Assembly (NCBI GenBank): GCA_964385465.1
Contig: CAYLPJ010000045.1
Span: forward strand, 1-54,332
Reading direction: 5' to 3'
DNA: 54,332 bases
Source: CAYLPJ01 sp964385465
GTDB lineage: Bacteria; Planctomycetota; Phycisphaerae; SM23-33
Of this stretch, positions 8,415 through 16,392 are shown in pieces. The position numbers and the translations under genes were made by a program. The notes beneath the pieces were generated by a model. The model did not search any database and had not been told where the DNA came from. It saw only the letters and a program-made list of their open reading frames with translations. Position 1 is the first letter of the stretch, and every line of letters starts with the position of its first letter.

Positions 8415-8800
8415 TAGAGCATCCAGACCAACGCCAGGGCGACGTAGACCGCGCCGACGAGCCAGCATGCCAGCTCGGCGATGCGGTGCCGGGCGCAGAC
8501 GAGGAAGATCCCCGAGGCCAGGATGAGCGAGCCGAACTTGAACGCCCCCAGCAGGGCAGGGCTGGACAGCATCGGGCGGGCCAGCGGGTTGGCCTCGTGG
8601 AAGTGCCCGAGCTCCACGGCCATCAGCGTGAAGACCAGGTCGAAGACCCCCACGATCCAGATCAGCCCCAGCACCAGCATGACCCGGCGCGTGCGAACGT
8701 GGCGCAGCGTCGGCAGGCCGATGCCGGCCAGGTCCAGCCAGTCGCGCCCCCTCGCGTCGGGGGGCGTCTCCGCGCGGTCGTCGGGCGGTATCACTGCCAT
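8378..8800 (-). CDS. DUF5658-like small membrane protein
   Basis: A 140-residue protein with a hydrophilic N-terminus (about 38 residues) and three or four membrane helices. The motif FDLVFTLMAVELGHFHEANPLARPML, here spanning about residues 53-78, is typical of DUF5658: an Asp in the first helix and E-x-NP after it. No biochemical role is known for the family. The start is ATG at 8800, preceded by AAAGG nine bases upstream. It ends inside the convergent rodA gene (37-bp overlap) and is divergent from the hydrolase gene. Confidence 0.65.
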   Translation of the reverse strand: MAVIPPDDRAETPPDARGRDWLDLAGIGLPTLRHVRTRRVMLVLGLIWIVGVFDLVFTLMAVELGHFHEANPLARPMLSSPALLGAFKFGSLILASGIFLVCARHRIAELACWLVGAVYVALALVWMLYYALLLPAATSG

Positions 8801-8845
8801 CGCAGAAGCCTTTCGTATTCGGCATCGGCGGCGGGGGGGGCGGTC

Positions 8846-9739
8846 TTGAGCAGCGGCCACCCATCGCCCCGGCCAGGTGCCGCCGAGCGGACGCTCGCCC
8901 TGCCGGACGGGCACGTCGGCTTGCTGACCGTTCGGAAGGCAGCCGGGACCGACGCCGCCGGCGGCCCCGGCCTTCGCGGGCCGGTCGTCTACCTCCACGG
9001 CATCCAGTCGCACCCGGGATGGTTTGCCGGCTCGGCCGCCGCTCTGGCCGCCGCCGGGCACGACGTCTACCAGCCCACCCGCCGCGGCAGCGGGGCCGAT
9101 CAGGTCTCGCCCGGCCACGCCGACTCCGCCGGGCAGCTCCTCGACGACCTCGCCGCTGTCGTGCGCCACGCGGTCGGGGAGAGCGGCGTCGACCGCGTCC
9201 ATCTCGCCGGCGTCAGTTGGGGGGGCAAGCTCGCCGCCGCGGCGGCCGCGACGGGCCGGGCCGGCGCGCCGGTGGCGTCGCTTACCCTCATCGCCCCGGG
9301 CATCGCCCCGCGGGTGGATGTCTCGCCGTGGACGAAGCTGCGGATCGGCCTGTCCCTGCTGTTTCGCCCGTGGGGCCGGTTCGCCATCCCCCTCAACGAG
9401 CCGCAGCTTTTCACCGACAACCCCGTGCGGCGCGAGTACATCGCCGCCGACCCGCTGCGCCTGCGACGAGCGACCGCGAAGTTCCTCTGGGCCAGCCGCT
9501 GTCTGGACCGCATGATCGCACGCGCCCCCGAAGGCGCCGTCGTCGCGCCGACCACGCTGCTGCTGGCCCAACGCGACCGGATCATCGACAACCCCCGCAC
9601 CCGGCACGTCGTCGCCCGCCTCACCGCCGGCCGCGCCGAGGTCCGGAGCTTCCCCGCCGCCCACACCCTCGAGTTCGAGCCGGACCCGGCCGCCTTCCAC
9701 GCCGCCCTCCTCGCCGCCGTCGCCCGAGGGGAGGCCTGA
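8846..9739 (+). CDS. Alpha/beta hydrolase (serine hydrolase/lysophospholipase-like)
   Basis: About 297 residues. The alpha/beta-hydrolase hallmarks are in order: VVYLHGIQSHPGWF (oxyanion HG), a nucleophile elbow GVSWGG, an acid candidate in LLLAQRDRIID, and a late histidine in FPAAHTLEFE. The position of the acid just after LLLAQRD matches serine-aminopeptidase/monoacylglycerol-lipase-like members. No signal peptide is visible, so it is probably cytoplasmic. The frame has no ATG or GTG in a suitable place; TTG 8846, behind a run of G, is the best start but is uncertain. The substrate cannot be read from the sequence. Confidence 0.75.
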   Translation: MSSGHPSPRPGAAERTLALPDGHVGLLTVRKAAGTDAAGGPGLRGPVVYLHGIQSHPGWFAGSAAALAAAGHDVYQPTRRGSGADQVSPGHADSAGQLLDDLAAVVRHAVGESGVDRVHLAGVSWGGKLAAAAAATGRAGAPVASLTLIAPGIAPRVDVSPWTKLRIGLSLLFRPWGRFAIPLNEPQLFTDNPVRREYIAADPLRLRRATAKFLWASRCLDRMIARAPEGAVVAPTTLLLAQRDRIIDNPRTRHVVARLTAGRAEVRSFPAAHTLEFEPDPAAFHAALLAAVARGEA

Positions 9740-9863
9740 GGATGCCCGTCAACGGCCGATCGGAATGCCGTCTCGATTTTGGCGCCAATAAAGGCATCGC
9801 CCGGTCGTACCAAAGGCAGGCATGGGGCGTGATGACGACTCGCGCGGCCATGTCGCGGTGCGG

Positions 9864-9885
9864 CGGGCCGTCAGGGGGCGGCCCG
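9864..9885. other. Hairpin upstream of the radical SAM gene
   Basis: CGGGCCG (9864-9870) and CGGCCCG (9879-9885) form a perfect 7-bp stem with an 8-nt loop in the 180-bp gap 9740-9919. There is no T-run. It could be the hydrolase transcript end or a leader structure. I found no cobalamin-riboswitch core in this gap. Confidence 0.35.
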
Positions 9886-9919
9886 TCGGGATGCCCAAGG
9901 CCCTGACAGGGGACCGACA

Positions 9920-11377
9920 ATGCGTATCCGGCTGATTTGCCCGCGGATGAGCGCTCGCCCGATGGACTCGGCCATGAAGACGCAGATGGCCCCGCCGCTT
10001 TCCCTGCTGGTCGTCGGTGCGCTGACCCCGCCGCACCACGAGGTCGAGCTGGCGGACGAGAACGTCGAGCGCCCGGCCTTCGACGACCGCCCGGACCTCG
10101 TGGGCATCACGGTGAAGGTGGACACCGCGGACCGGAGTTGGGACATCGCGCGGCGGTACCGGGCACGAGGGGTGCCGGTGGTCGTCGGCGGCGTTCACGC
10201 CGCGGCCTGCCCCGACGCATGTCTCGCGCACGCCGACGCCGTGGTCATCGGAGAGGCCGAGGGACTGTGGGAGAAGGTCCTCGCCGACGCCTCGGCCGGC
10301 CGGCTGCGGCGCGTCTACCGCCACGACCGCCCGCCGGACCTGAGCCGCACTCCCGTGCCGCGATGGGAGCTACTGGCCGGCAAGAACTACCTGATGACCA
10401 ACACGCTGACGGTCAGCCGCGGTTGCCCTTGGCGGTGCGAGTTCTGCTACAACAGCGTCCCGGGGATCGCCTCGCGGTTCCGGGCCAAGCCGATCCGCAA
10501 CATCCTTCGCGAGATCGAGTCGCTCGGCGCTCGGCACGTGATGTTCATCGACGACAACCTCATCGGCGACAGGCGTTTTGCCCGCGACCTGTTGCGGGCG
10601 CTGCGTCCGCTGGGAATCACGTGGCACGCCGCCGTGTCCGCCGACGTCGGCCGGGACGCGGCGCTGCTGGACCTCATGTGCGAGTCCGGGGGGCAGAGCC
10701 TGTTCATCGGCTTCGAGACGGTCAACGAACGCAACATCCGCGCCTGCGGGAAGAGGCAGAACAAGGTCTCCGAGTACGACCGGACGATCGCCCGGATCCA
10801 CGAGCGAGGCATGATGGTCAACGCCAGCATCGTCCTGGGCTTCGACCACGACGAGCCCGACGTGTTCGACCGGACCTGCCGCTGGCTGGTTTCCCGCCGG
10901 GTCGAGACGATGACGGCACACATCCTCACGCCGTACCCCGGTACCGCGTTGCACCGGCGGTTGCAGGCGGCCGGGCGGATCGTCGACCGCGATCTCCGAC
11001 ACTACACGACGTCGCGCGTGGTCTTCGAGCCGGCGGGGATGTCCGCCGAGGAGTTGGAGGCCGGCTACCGACGCCTGTACGATGAGTTCTACTCGTGGGC
11101 CAACATCCTCCGCCGTGTGCCCGTTCACCCGCGCCAGCGCCGGGCGTTCCTGGTCTTCAATCTGCTGTACCGCAAATACGGCCGCTACCTCGCCCCCCTC
11201 GGGCGCGTGCGCCTGATGAACGCCCTCGGCCGCGCCGCCTACCGCCTGTCCTACGGCGGGGTCCGGCGGCAGGTCAGGCGAGCCGTGCCGCCCGGTGCGC
11301 TTGCCGGCGGACAGGCACGAGGTCCGGTGGCTGCACGATCGGCTTGGGGGGAGCCCGCCTACCGCGCCTGGCCGTAG
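9920..11377 (+). CDS. B12-binding-domain radical SAM protein
   Basis: A 485-residue enzyme of the BchE/HpnP-like class. The N-terminal 140 residues form a cobalamin-binding-type Rossmann domain (PDLVGITVKVDTAD, VPVVVGGVHAAACPD, ADAVVIGEAEGLW). The radical SAM core follows with the 4Fe-4S motif C169-x3-C173-x2-C176 in SRGCPWRCEFCYNS, then a TIM-barrel pattern with MFIDDNLIGD and FIGFETVNE. The C-terminal part resembles DUF4070, found in HpnP and HpnR. The family performs B12-dependent methylations and other radical chemistry, often on lipids or tetrapyrroles; the substrate here is unknown. The 3' end overlaps the convergent glycosyltransferase gene by 19 bp. Confidence 0.85.
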   Translation: MRIRLICPRMSARPMDSAMKTQMAPPLSLLVVGALTPPHHEVELADENVERPAFDDRPDLVGITVKVDTADRSWDIARRYRARGVPVVVGGVHAAACPDACLAHADAVVIGEAEGLWEKVLADASAGRLRRVYRHDRPPDLSRTPVPRWELLAGKNYLMTNTLTVSRGCPWRCEFCYNSVPGIASRFRAKPIRNILREIESLGARHVMFIDDNLIGDRRFARDLLRALRPLGITWHAAVSADVGRDAALLDLMCESGGQSLFIGFETVNERNIRACGKRQNKVSEYDRTIARIHERGMMVNASIVLGFDHDEPDVFDRTCRWLVSRRVETMTAHILTPYPGTALHRRLQAAGRIVDRDLRHYTTSRVVFEPAGMSAEELEAGYRRLYDEFYSWANILRRVPVHPRQRRAFLVFNLLYRKYGRYLAPLGRVRLMNALGRAAYRLSYGGVRRQVRRAVPPGALAGGQARGPVAARSAWGEPAYRAWP

Positions 11378-12543
11378 CCGGTGCTCTTCCAGACCACCTT
11401 GGAACCGCGGCGGAGCTTGGTCAGGGAGAGGATCAGGCACCAGGCGGTGACCAGGCTGCCCGGGAGGTAGGTCCAGAAGAGGCTCGCCCGGGCCTCGATC
11501 AGGCGGTAGTAGCGGCCGATCACGCTGAGCTGCATGCCCGTGCTGACGGCCCCGACGCCCGTCAGGAGCCACCACGGCCAGGCCGGCGCCGCGCCGGCGG
11601 CAAGGCCGATCAGCCCGCCGAGCAGCCCGGCATAGGGCATCACGCCCATGAACAGCACCAACGTCAGCGAGGCCGTCAGCCGCCCCGGGGTTCCGAACGT
11701 GCCGTAGAAGATCCGGCTCCACCCGCGGACGATCTGCTTCAGCGACGTGTACATCCGCACCACGTACAGCCCCGTGCCCCGGACAACCCGCAACCGCCGG
11801 CCGGACTCCTTCACCAGCCTCGCCATGTGCATGTCCTCGTTCAGGCGGTCCTTGACGGCCTCGTGCGTGCCGATGGCCTCGTAGACCTCCCGCCGGATGA
11901 GGATGAACGCCCCGTTGGCGTAGGCGTTGGGGCGTGCGGGGTCGTTGACCTTGTCCGGGCGGAACCAGATCATCATCACCCCGCCGCAGACCGGCTGGAC
12001 GACGTTCTCCCAGAACCCCTTCGTCTCGAGCTTGGGCAGGACGCTGAGCAGGTCGGCCTCGGTGTCGAGTGCGTACTGCATGGCCGTCGAGAGCGTTCGG
12101 CGGGAGAGCTGGCGGCAGTCGGCGTCGAGCATGCAGATCCACTCGCCGTCCGTCGTGGCGATGCCCTGCTGCATGGCGTTGTTCTTGCCGCACCAGCCAT
12201 CGGGCAGGTCCTGGATGTTCACCAGGCGCAGGCGGGCGTTCTCGGCGGCGATCCGCGAGACGATTTCGGCCGTGGCGTCCTGCGAGCGGTCGTTGCAGAC
12301 GACCATCTCGAAGTCCGGGTAGTCCTGGTCGAGCATGGTTCGCACGCAGGTCTCGATGCAGCCTTCCTCGTCTTTGGCGGCGACGAGTACGCTGATCCTC
12401 GGCGGCTCGGGCGGCGGGCCGGGGCTGTCCGGCGTGAGGAGGACCGCGGTCCGCTTCTCCCGGGCGATCATCAGGTGGCGGGTTGCCCAGATCAGCGCGG
12501 GCAGGCCTGCCAGCACGGTGAGGACTATGGCCAGGGCGGTCAT
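11359..12543 (-). CDS. Family 2 glycosyltransferase, HpnB-like, membrane-anchored
   Basis: About 394 residues. One N-terminal TM helix is followed by the GT2 domain: ISVLVAAKDEEGCIETCV, the nucleotide-sugar DAD motif in CMLDADCRQL, and the acceptor-side NEDMHMARLVKESG. Three or four TM helices form the C-terminus. The sequence resembles the HpnB/carotenoid-type membrane GT2 enzymes that act on lipid acceptors. The start is ATG 12543, overlapping the larC stop (ATGA, 12540-12543), so the two are co-translated. The convergent radical SAM gene is also of a lipid-modifying type, but a shared pathway is only a suggestion. Confidence 0.8.
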   Translation of the reverse strand: MTALAIVLTVLAGLPALIWATRHLMIAREKRTAVLLTPDSPGPPPEPPRISVLVAAKDEEGCIETCVRTMLDQDYPDFEMVVCNDRSQDATAEIVSRIAAENARLRLVNIQDLPDGWCGKNNAMQQGIATTDGEWICMLDADCRQLSRRTLSTAMQYALDTEADLLSVLPKLETKGFWENVVQPVCGGVMMIWFRPDKVNDPARPNAYANGAFILIRREVYEAIGTHEAVKDRLNEDMHMARLVKESGRRLRVVRGTGLYVVRMYTSLKQIVRGWSRIFYGTFGTPGRLTASLTLVLFMGVMPYAGLLGGLIGLAAGAAPAWPWWLLTGVGAVSTGMQLSVIGRYYRLIEARASLFWTYLPGSLVTAWCLILSLTKLRRGSKVVWKSTGYGQAR

Positions 12544-13784
12544 GAGCGGTCTCCGGCTTCGCCGTCCCGGTGGGCGGCGAGGGCAGCGGCGAGGACCTCG
12601 CGAACTGCGACGTGGTGGCTGCGGGCGGCGGCCTGGCAGTCGGCGAATTCCGGGGAGACCGTCCTCAGGCCGTCGCCCCCCGTGCCGATCTTCACGCGAA
12701 CCGGGCCGTAGGGCGTCTCGACGGTCTCGTGGCGGCGGGCCAGGGCGATGCGGTTGCAGGTGTGGCGCCGGACGCCGAAGGTGGTCGTCTCGGCGAAGAG
12801 CAACCGCTGGGCCTCGTCGGCGTCGGCCGGGGCGCACAGGGCCGACAGCGTCCAGGCCGGGCGCGACTTCTTCATGACGATCGGCGTGGCCCAGGCGTCC
12901 AGGCAGCCGGCGTCGAGAAGCCGCTCGATGGCGGAGCCGAGCATCTCGCCGGTGGCGTCGTCGATATTGGCGGCCAGCTCGACGAGCGTCTCCCCGGTGG
13001 CGTCGGCGCGTTGGTCGCCGAGGAAGACACGGAGGATGTTGGGTACGGCCTCGCCGTCCCGCGTGCCCGCACCGTGGCCGATGGCGTCGATCCGCATCGC
13101 CGGTGGGGGGCCGTAGCCCTCGGCCAGCGTGGTCAGCACGGCCGCGGCGGTGGGGGTGGTGGCCTCGCCGGCGGCGGGGCTCTGCTGCGTGGCGGCGCCG
13201 ACAAGAAGCCGGGCGGTTGCGGGGGCCGGCACCGGCAGCGTGCCGTGGGCGCACTCGATCTGCCCGCTGCCGACGGCGATCGGCGAGCAGAGCACGCGGT
13301 CGACGTTCAGCAGTTCCAGCGCGACGCACGCGGCCACGACGTCCACGATGCTGTCCACCGCGCCGACCTCGTGGAAGTGGACGGCCTCGACGTCGACGCC
13401 GTGAACGGCGGCTTCGGCAGCGCCCAGCCGGCGGAAGACCCGCTGGGCCCGGTCGGCGGCCCGGTCGGGCAGGCCCGCGGTCCGGATCAGCTCCAGGATC
13501 TCCGTCAGCGAGCGGTGGGTGTGGTGGTGCCGGTGATGGCTCTCGCGGTGCTCGCGGTGCTCGTGGTGGTGCTCGTCGGCGTCGCGCCCGTGCTCGCGGA
13601 CGACGAAGCGCACGCCGGCCAGGCCGCCGCGGCGGACATTCTCGACGGCGAGCTCGACGCCCTCGAGGCCGAGCCTGGCGACCTCGGCGCGGAGGGCGTT
13701 GAGGTCGGCCCCGGCGTCGAGAAGGGCGGCGACGATCATGTCTCCGCCGCTGCCGGCGAAACAGTCAAAGAAAGCGGTGGGCAT
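12540..13784 (-). CDS. larC: Nickel insertion protein LarC
   Basis: A 414-residue protein of typical LarC length. It starts AFFDCFAGSGGDMIVAALLDAG, the family signature. Between residues 65 and 90 is a histidine-rich loop (14 His), expected for nickel handling. Later motifs include VHFHEVGAVDSIVDVV, LVELAANIDDATGEMLG and PIVMKKSRPAWTLSAL. LarC inserts nickel by CTP-dependent cyclometallation to finish the nickel-pincer nucleotide cofactor of lactate racemase and related enzymes. LarB, LarE and LarA are not in this window. AAGGA seven bases before the ATG is the ribosome site. It is the first gene before the GT2 gene. Confidence 0.92.
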   Translation of the reverse strand: MPTAFFDCFAGSGGDMIVAALLDAGADLNALRAEVARLGLEGVELAVENVRRGGLAGVRFVVREHGRDADEHHHEHREHRESHHRHHHTHRSLTEILELIRTAGLPDRAADRAQRVFRRLGAAEAAVHGVDVEAVHFHEVGAVDSIVDVVAACVALELLNVDRVLCSPIAVGSGQIECAHGTLPVPAPATARLLVGAATQQSPAAGEATTPTAAAVLTTLAEGYGPPPAMRIDAIGHGAGTRDGEAVPNILRVFLGDQRADATGETLVELAANIDDATGEMLGSAIERLLDAGCLDAWATPIVMKKSRPAWTLSALCAPADADEAQRLLFAETTTFGVRRHTCNRIALARRHETVETPYGPVRVKIGTGGDGLRTVSPEFADCQAAARSHHVAVREVLAAALAAHRDGEAGDRS

Positions 13785-13813
13785 GGAGAATTCCTTACGG
13801 CTGACGTGGGGGA

Positions 13814-13842
13814 AGCTTAGGCCCGAGGCGGCAAGAATGCAA
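13814..13842 (-). promoter_or_regulatory. Putative larC promoter
   Basis: On the minus strand TTGCAT (13837-13842) and TAAGCT (13814-13819) are 17 bp apart. The -35 box lies back to back with the -35 box of the rightward promoter, leaving one base between them, so the two promoters probably interfere or share control. Confidence 0.45.
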
Positions 13843-13843
13843 G

Positions 13844-13872
13844 TTGTCGGCCGCCCCGGCGGGCGCTACGAT
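13844..13872 (+). promoter_or_regulatory. Putative promoter of the CBM48 gene
   Basis: TTGTCG (13844-13849) and TACGAT (13867-13872) are 17 bp apart. Transcription would begin near 13879 and leave a leader of about 158 nt containing two strong hairpins. Confidence 0.5.
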
Positions 13873-13931
13873 ATGGGCGCGAAGGTGGGATCAGGGGAGG
13901 GCGGACACGTTTTTTTCGCCCGTTAGTGAAT

Positions 13932-13997
13932 TCGGACCCTCCCCGGTCCGATCTGGTAACTGGCAGGCCCGTGCATGTCACCTCAGCGGGCCCTGCC
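13932..13997 (+). promoter_or_regulatory. Tandem hairpins in the CBM48 mRNA leader
   Basis: Hairpin 1 is TCGGACC (13932-13938) with GGTCCGA (13945-13951), a perfect 7-bp stem with a CTCCCC loop. Hairpin 2 is GGCAGGCCCG (13962-13971) with CGGGCCCTGCC (13987-13997), a 10-bp stem with one bulge. The second hairpin ends about 27 nt before the AAAGGAA ribosome site of the CBM48 gene. A regulatory role is inferred from structure alone. Confidence 0.4.
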
Positions 13998-14036
13998 TGC
14001 GTGAAGAATTCGCCGCTCGCAACAAAGGAATCTGGC

Positions 14037-14360
14037 ATGGTTACGGTTACGGATGACTGTGTGGAATTCTCCTTCTATCGACCCGGCGCCCGGGCCGTGC
14101 ACATCGCCGGCGACTTCAACGACTGGCGAACCGGCGAACTGGCCATGACCGACGTCGGGGGGGGCAACTGGACCGCCCGCATGCGGCTGCCCGCCGGCGA
14201 GTTCCGCTTCCGATACTGCGCCGACGGCGAGTGGTTCGCCGACTACGCCGCCTTTGGCGTCGAGCCCGGCCGCTTCGGCCTCGACAGCGTCCTCCGCGTC
14301 GACCAGCCGACGCTGCGTCTGGCGTCGGCCGCTACCGCCCGCGAGACCGCCGTCGCCTGA
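14037..14360 (+). CDS. Stand-alone CBM48 (glycogen-binding) domain protein
   Basis: A 107-residue protein that is almost entirely one CBM48/AMPK-beta-type domain: VEFSFYRPGARAVHIAGDFNDW, NWTARMRLPAGEFRFRYCADG, and EWFADYAAFG, with the tryptophans and FNDW that contact alpha-glucan in this family. No catalytic module, signal peptide or membrane segment is present, so it should be a small cytoplasmic glucan-binding protein. AAAGGAA six bases before the ATG is a good ribosome site. It is divergent from larC and convergent with scpB (28-bp gap). The protein may target a partner enzyme to glycogen; no partner is adjacent. Confidence 0.8.
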   Translation: MVTVTDDCVEFSFYRPGARAVHIAGDFNDWRTGELAMTDVGGGNWTARMRLPAGEFRFRYCADGEWFADYAAFGVEPGRFGLDSVLRVDQPTLRLASAATARETAVA

Positions 14361-14374
14361 GACCCGAAGGCTTC

Positions 14375-14400
14375 GGCAGGCGGCCGGCTCAGCCGCTGCC
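14375..14400. terminator. Hairpin between convergent CBM48 and scpB genes
   Basis: GGCAGGCGGC (14375-14384) pairs with GCCGCTGCC (14392-14400) with one bulge and a short loop. It spans the 28-bp gap between the convergent stops and the last codons of scpB. No T-run follows, so it is a tentative two-way terminator. Confidence 0.35.
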
Positions 14401-15207
14401 GGCCTCCTCGGGGCCCTCGTCGCCCGCGTTCGCGGTCGATCCGGAACCGCCCTCCGCCTCCTCCTCGTCCTGTCCCTGCTCCTCGTTCGCCTCGGGCGGG
14501 CGGGCCTGGTCGGGCTGCCCGGACGCGGCCTTGTCGCCGATCCGCAGCTCCTCGACCTTCGGCAGGGCCTTGAGGCTCTCGAGCCCGAAGACCTCCAGGA
14601 ACCGTCGCGTCGTGCCGTACAGCATCGGCCGGCCGAGAATCTCCGCCCGCCCGACGATCTTGACCAGTTGCTTCTCCATGAGCTTGCGGAGGACCTCTCC
14701 GCAGGCGACCCCGCGGATGGCCTCGACGTCCGCCCGCAGGATCGGCTGGCGATAGGCCACGATGGCCAGCGTCTCCAGCGCGGCCTGGGACAGGCGCGAC
14801 TCGCTCCGCGTCCGCACGAGCCGGCCGACCACGTCGTGGTACTCCGGGATCGTCATCATGCGGTAGCCCCCCGCGATCGATTCGATCCGGAACGTGCAGC
14901 CCATCCGCTCGTACCGCTCGTTCAGCCTGGCCACGGCGGCCTTGACCTCCCGCCGGCCGGGAAGCTCGGCCACCTGGGCCAGCTTCGCCGGCGACAGCGG
15001 CGTGTCGCTCGAGAAGAGGACGGCCTCGACGACAGCGGCGATCTCCTCGTCGGCGGGTGCGGGGGGGTGCTGGTCGTCGGCATCCTCGCTCGCGGGGGCC
15101 TTCTCCGGCTCGGCCGGTGAATCCGCCGGGGGCGGCGCTTCGGCGGGATCGGCCTGCTCGGAGGTTGCGGGCGTGGGGGTCTCTGCGTTGTCGGTTGGCT
15201 CTTCCAT
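14389..15207 (-). CDS. scpB: Segregation and condensation protein B
   Basis: A 272-residue protein. The conserved ScpB core of two winged-helix domains spans about residues 50-220: AAVVEAVLFSSDTPLS, ESIAGGYRMMT, LSQAALETLAIVAYRQPILRADVEAIRGV, and LGRPMLYGTTRRFLEVFGLESL. The acidic, Pro/Ala-rich N-terminal tail (about 48 residues) and the acidic C-terminal tail (about 45 residues) are extensions beyond the usual 180-200 residues. ScpB binds ScpA and the SMC heads in the condensin complex. scpA is not in this window. The start is ATG 15207. The FAA-hydrolase-family gene ends 53 bp upstream in the same direction, so they may be co-transcribed. Confidence 0.92.
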   Translation of the reverse strand: MEEPTDNAETPTPATSEQADPAEAPPPADSPAEPEKAPASEDADDQHPPAPADEEIAAVVEAVLFSSDTPLSPAKLAQVAELPGRREVKAAVARLNERYERMGCTFRIESIAGGYRMMTIPEYHDVVGRLVRTRSESRLSQAALETLAIVAYRQPILRADVEAIRGVACGEVLRKLMEKQLVKIVGRAEILGRPMLYGTTRRFLEVFGLESLKALPKVEELRIGDKAASGQPDQARPPEANEEQGQDEEEAEGGSGSTANAGDEGPEEAGSG

Positions 15208-15260
15208 GAGTTGTCCGGCCTGGGAGGTTTCTCTCGGTCGTTGCGGGCGCCGCGCGGGCG

Positions 15261-16268
15261 TCAGGTCGCGCACGGGCGGTAGAACTGTTTCGGCGGCCGG
15301 CCGATCGTGTGCGTCAGCTCGCCGATCTTCTCGATGCGGCAGGTGATGGTCTCCCCGCCGGCCAGCAGCTTGCCCGTGGCGGCGCCGACGCCCGACGGCG
15401 TGCCGGTCGCGATGACATCCCCGGGCGTCAGCGTCATCAGGTGGCTGCAGAAGGAGACGATCTCGGCGACGGTGTGGATCATCCGCCCGGTGTGGGACTG
15501 CTGGCGGACGTCGCCGTCGACGGCGAGCTCGATGGCCAGCTCCTGCGGGTCGCCGACCTCGTCGGCGGTAACCAGCCACGGCCCCATCGGGCAGAAGCCG
15601 TCGGCCCATTTGCCGTGCAGCCAGTCGAAGAAGGCGTCCTTGGGCCTCTCGGCGCGGCCCTGGGCATGGGTGACCGAGCGGGCGGAGACGTCGTCGGCGA
15701 TCGTGTAGCCTGCGACGTGGCCGAGGGCGTCCTTGACGGGCACCCTCGACGCCGGGCTGCCGATCACCGCGGCCAGCTCCACCTCGTGGTCCACGTCGCG
15801 GCTGAACGCCGGCCAGGGGACCTGCGCGCCGGGCCCCGCGACCGCGGTGGCGGGCATGAGAAAGGGCCGCGGCGTGGTGGTCCGGCCGGGCGAGTCCGGC
15901 ATGGCGGCGTCACGGCTGCATTCGTCGTGGTGGGCGAGGTAGTTGACCGCCAGGCCGAGGACCTTCGGCGGGTGGGGTATGGGCGCCTTGAGCGTGACCC
16001 GCTCTGACGGCAGGAAGACCTTGCCTTCCTCGATCAGTGACTCGATCCGCCGGACGGCGGGCTTGAGCGCCTCGTCGACGACGGCTTCCTTGCCGGTGGC
16101 CGCCTTGGTCAGCTCGGCGATCCGCCGCAGCGAGCTCCGCCCGGCCTGGAGGGCGGCCAGGAGGCTCTGCGGTGCCTCGGGCCAGACGGTGGGCACGTCG
16201 AGGATCCCTGCCTCGGTCACGGCGCCGTAGGACGGCCTCTTGCCGATGTCGTAGCTCGCCAGCTTCAT
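15261..16268 (-). CDS. Fumarylacetoacetate hydrolase family enzyme
   Basis: About 335 residues. The C-terminal FAH fold is clear: KVLGLAVNYLAHHDE, DVDHEVELAAVIG with the metal-binding acidic residues, GYTIADDVSARSVTH, and LMTLTPGDVIATGTPSGVG. The N-terminal 90 residues (KLASYDIGKRPSYGAV) are the small domain seen in 2-hydroxyhepta-2,4-diene-1,7-dioate isomerase and acylpyruvase-like members. The family cleaves or isomerises 2-oxo acids with a divalent metal; the substrate here is open. GAGG seven bases before the ATG is the ribosome site and a strong promoter lies about 40 bp upstream. Confidence 0.85.
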   Translation of the reverse strand: MKLASYDIGKRPSYGAVTEAGILDVPTVWPEAPQSLLAALQAGRSSLRRIAELTKAATGKEAVVDEALKPAVRRIESLIEEGKVFLPSERVTLKAPIPHPPKVLGLAVNYLAHHDECSRDAAMPDSPGRTTTPRPFLMPATAVAGPGAQVPWPAFSRDVDHEVELAAVIGSPASRVPVKDALGHVAGYTIADDVSARSVTHAQGRAERPKDAFFDWLHGKWADGFCPMGPWLVTADEVGDPQELAIELAVDGDVRQQSHTGRMIHTVAEIVSFCSHLMTLTPGDVIATGTPSGVGAATGKLLAGGETITCRIEKIGELTHTIGRPPKQFYRPCAT

Positions 16269-16308
16269 GGGCTCACCTCGTCCGGTCGATCCGCGGTGCG
16301 GGCTGGCG

Positions 16309-16337
16309 AGCATAGCGGCAGAGGCGTGGGGATGCAA
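16309..16337 (-). promoter_or_regulatory. Promoter of the FAA-hydrolase-family gene
   Basis: On the minus strand TTGCAT (16332-16337) and TATGCT (16309-16314) are 17 bp apart, one of the best promoter matches in the window. Transcription would start near 16302 and read the hydrolase gene and probably scpB. Confidence 0.6.
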
Positions 16338-16392
16338 CGGCGCTGCGGAGAGTTGCCCAGAGCCCGCGCCGGCGGGGGGCGTCCGGCGGAGG

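Noticed and set aside
9740..9919. Cobalamin riboswitch before the B12-type radical SAM gene
   Set aside because: I could not find a B12-box-like core or the multi-stem arrangement; only one 7-bp hairpin is visible.
13899..13921. T-rich hairpin (GGGCG...CGCCC) as a terminator
   Set aside because: The T-run is in the loop, not after the stem, so it does not fit an intrinsic terminator.
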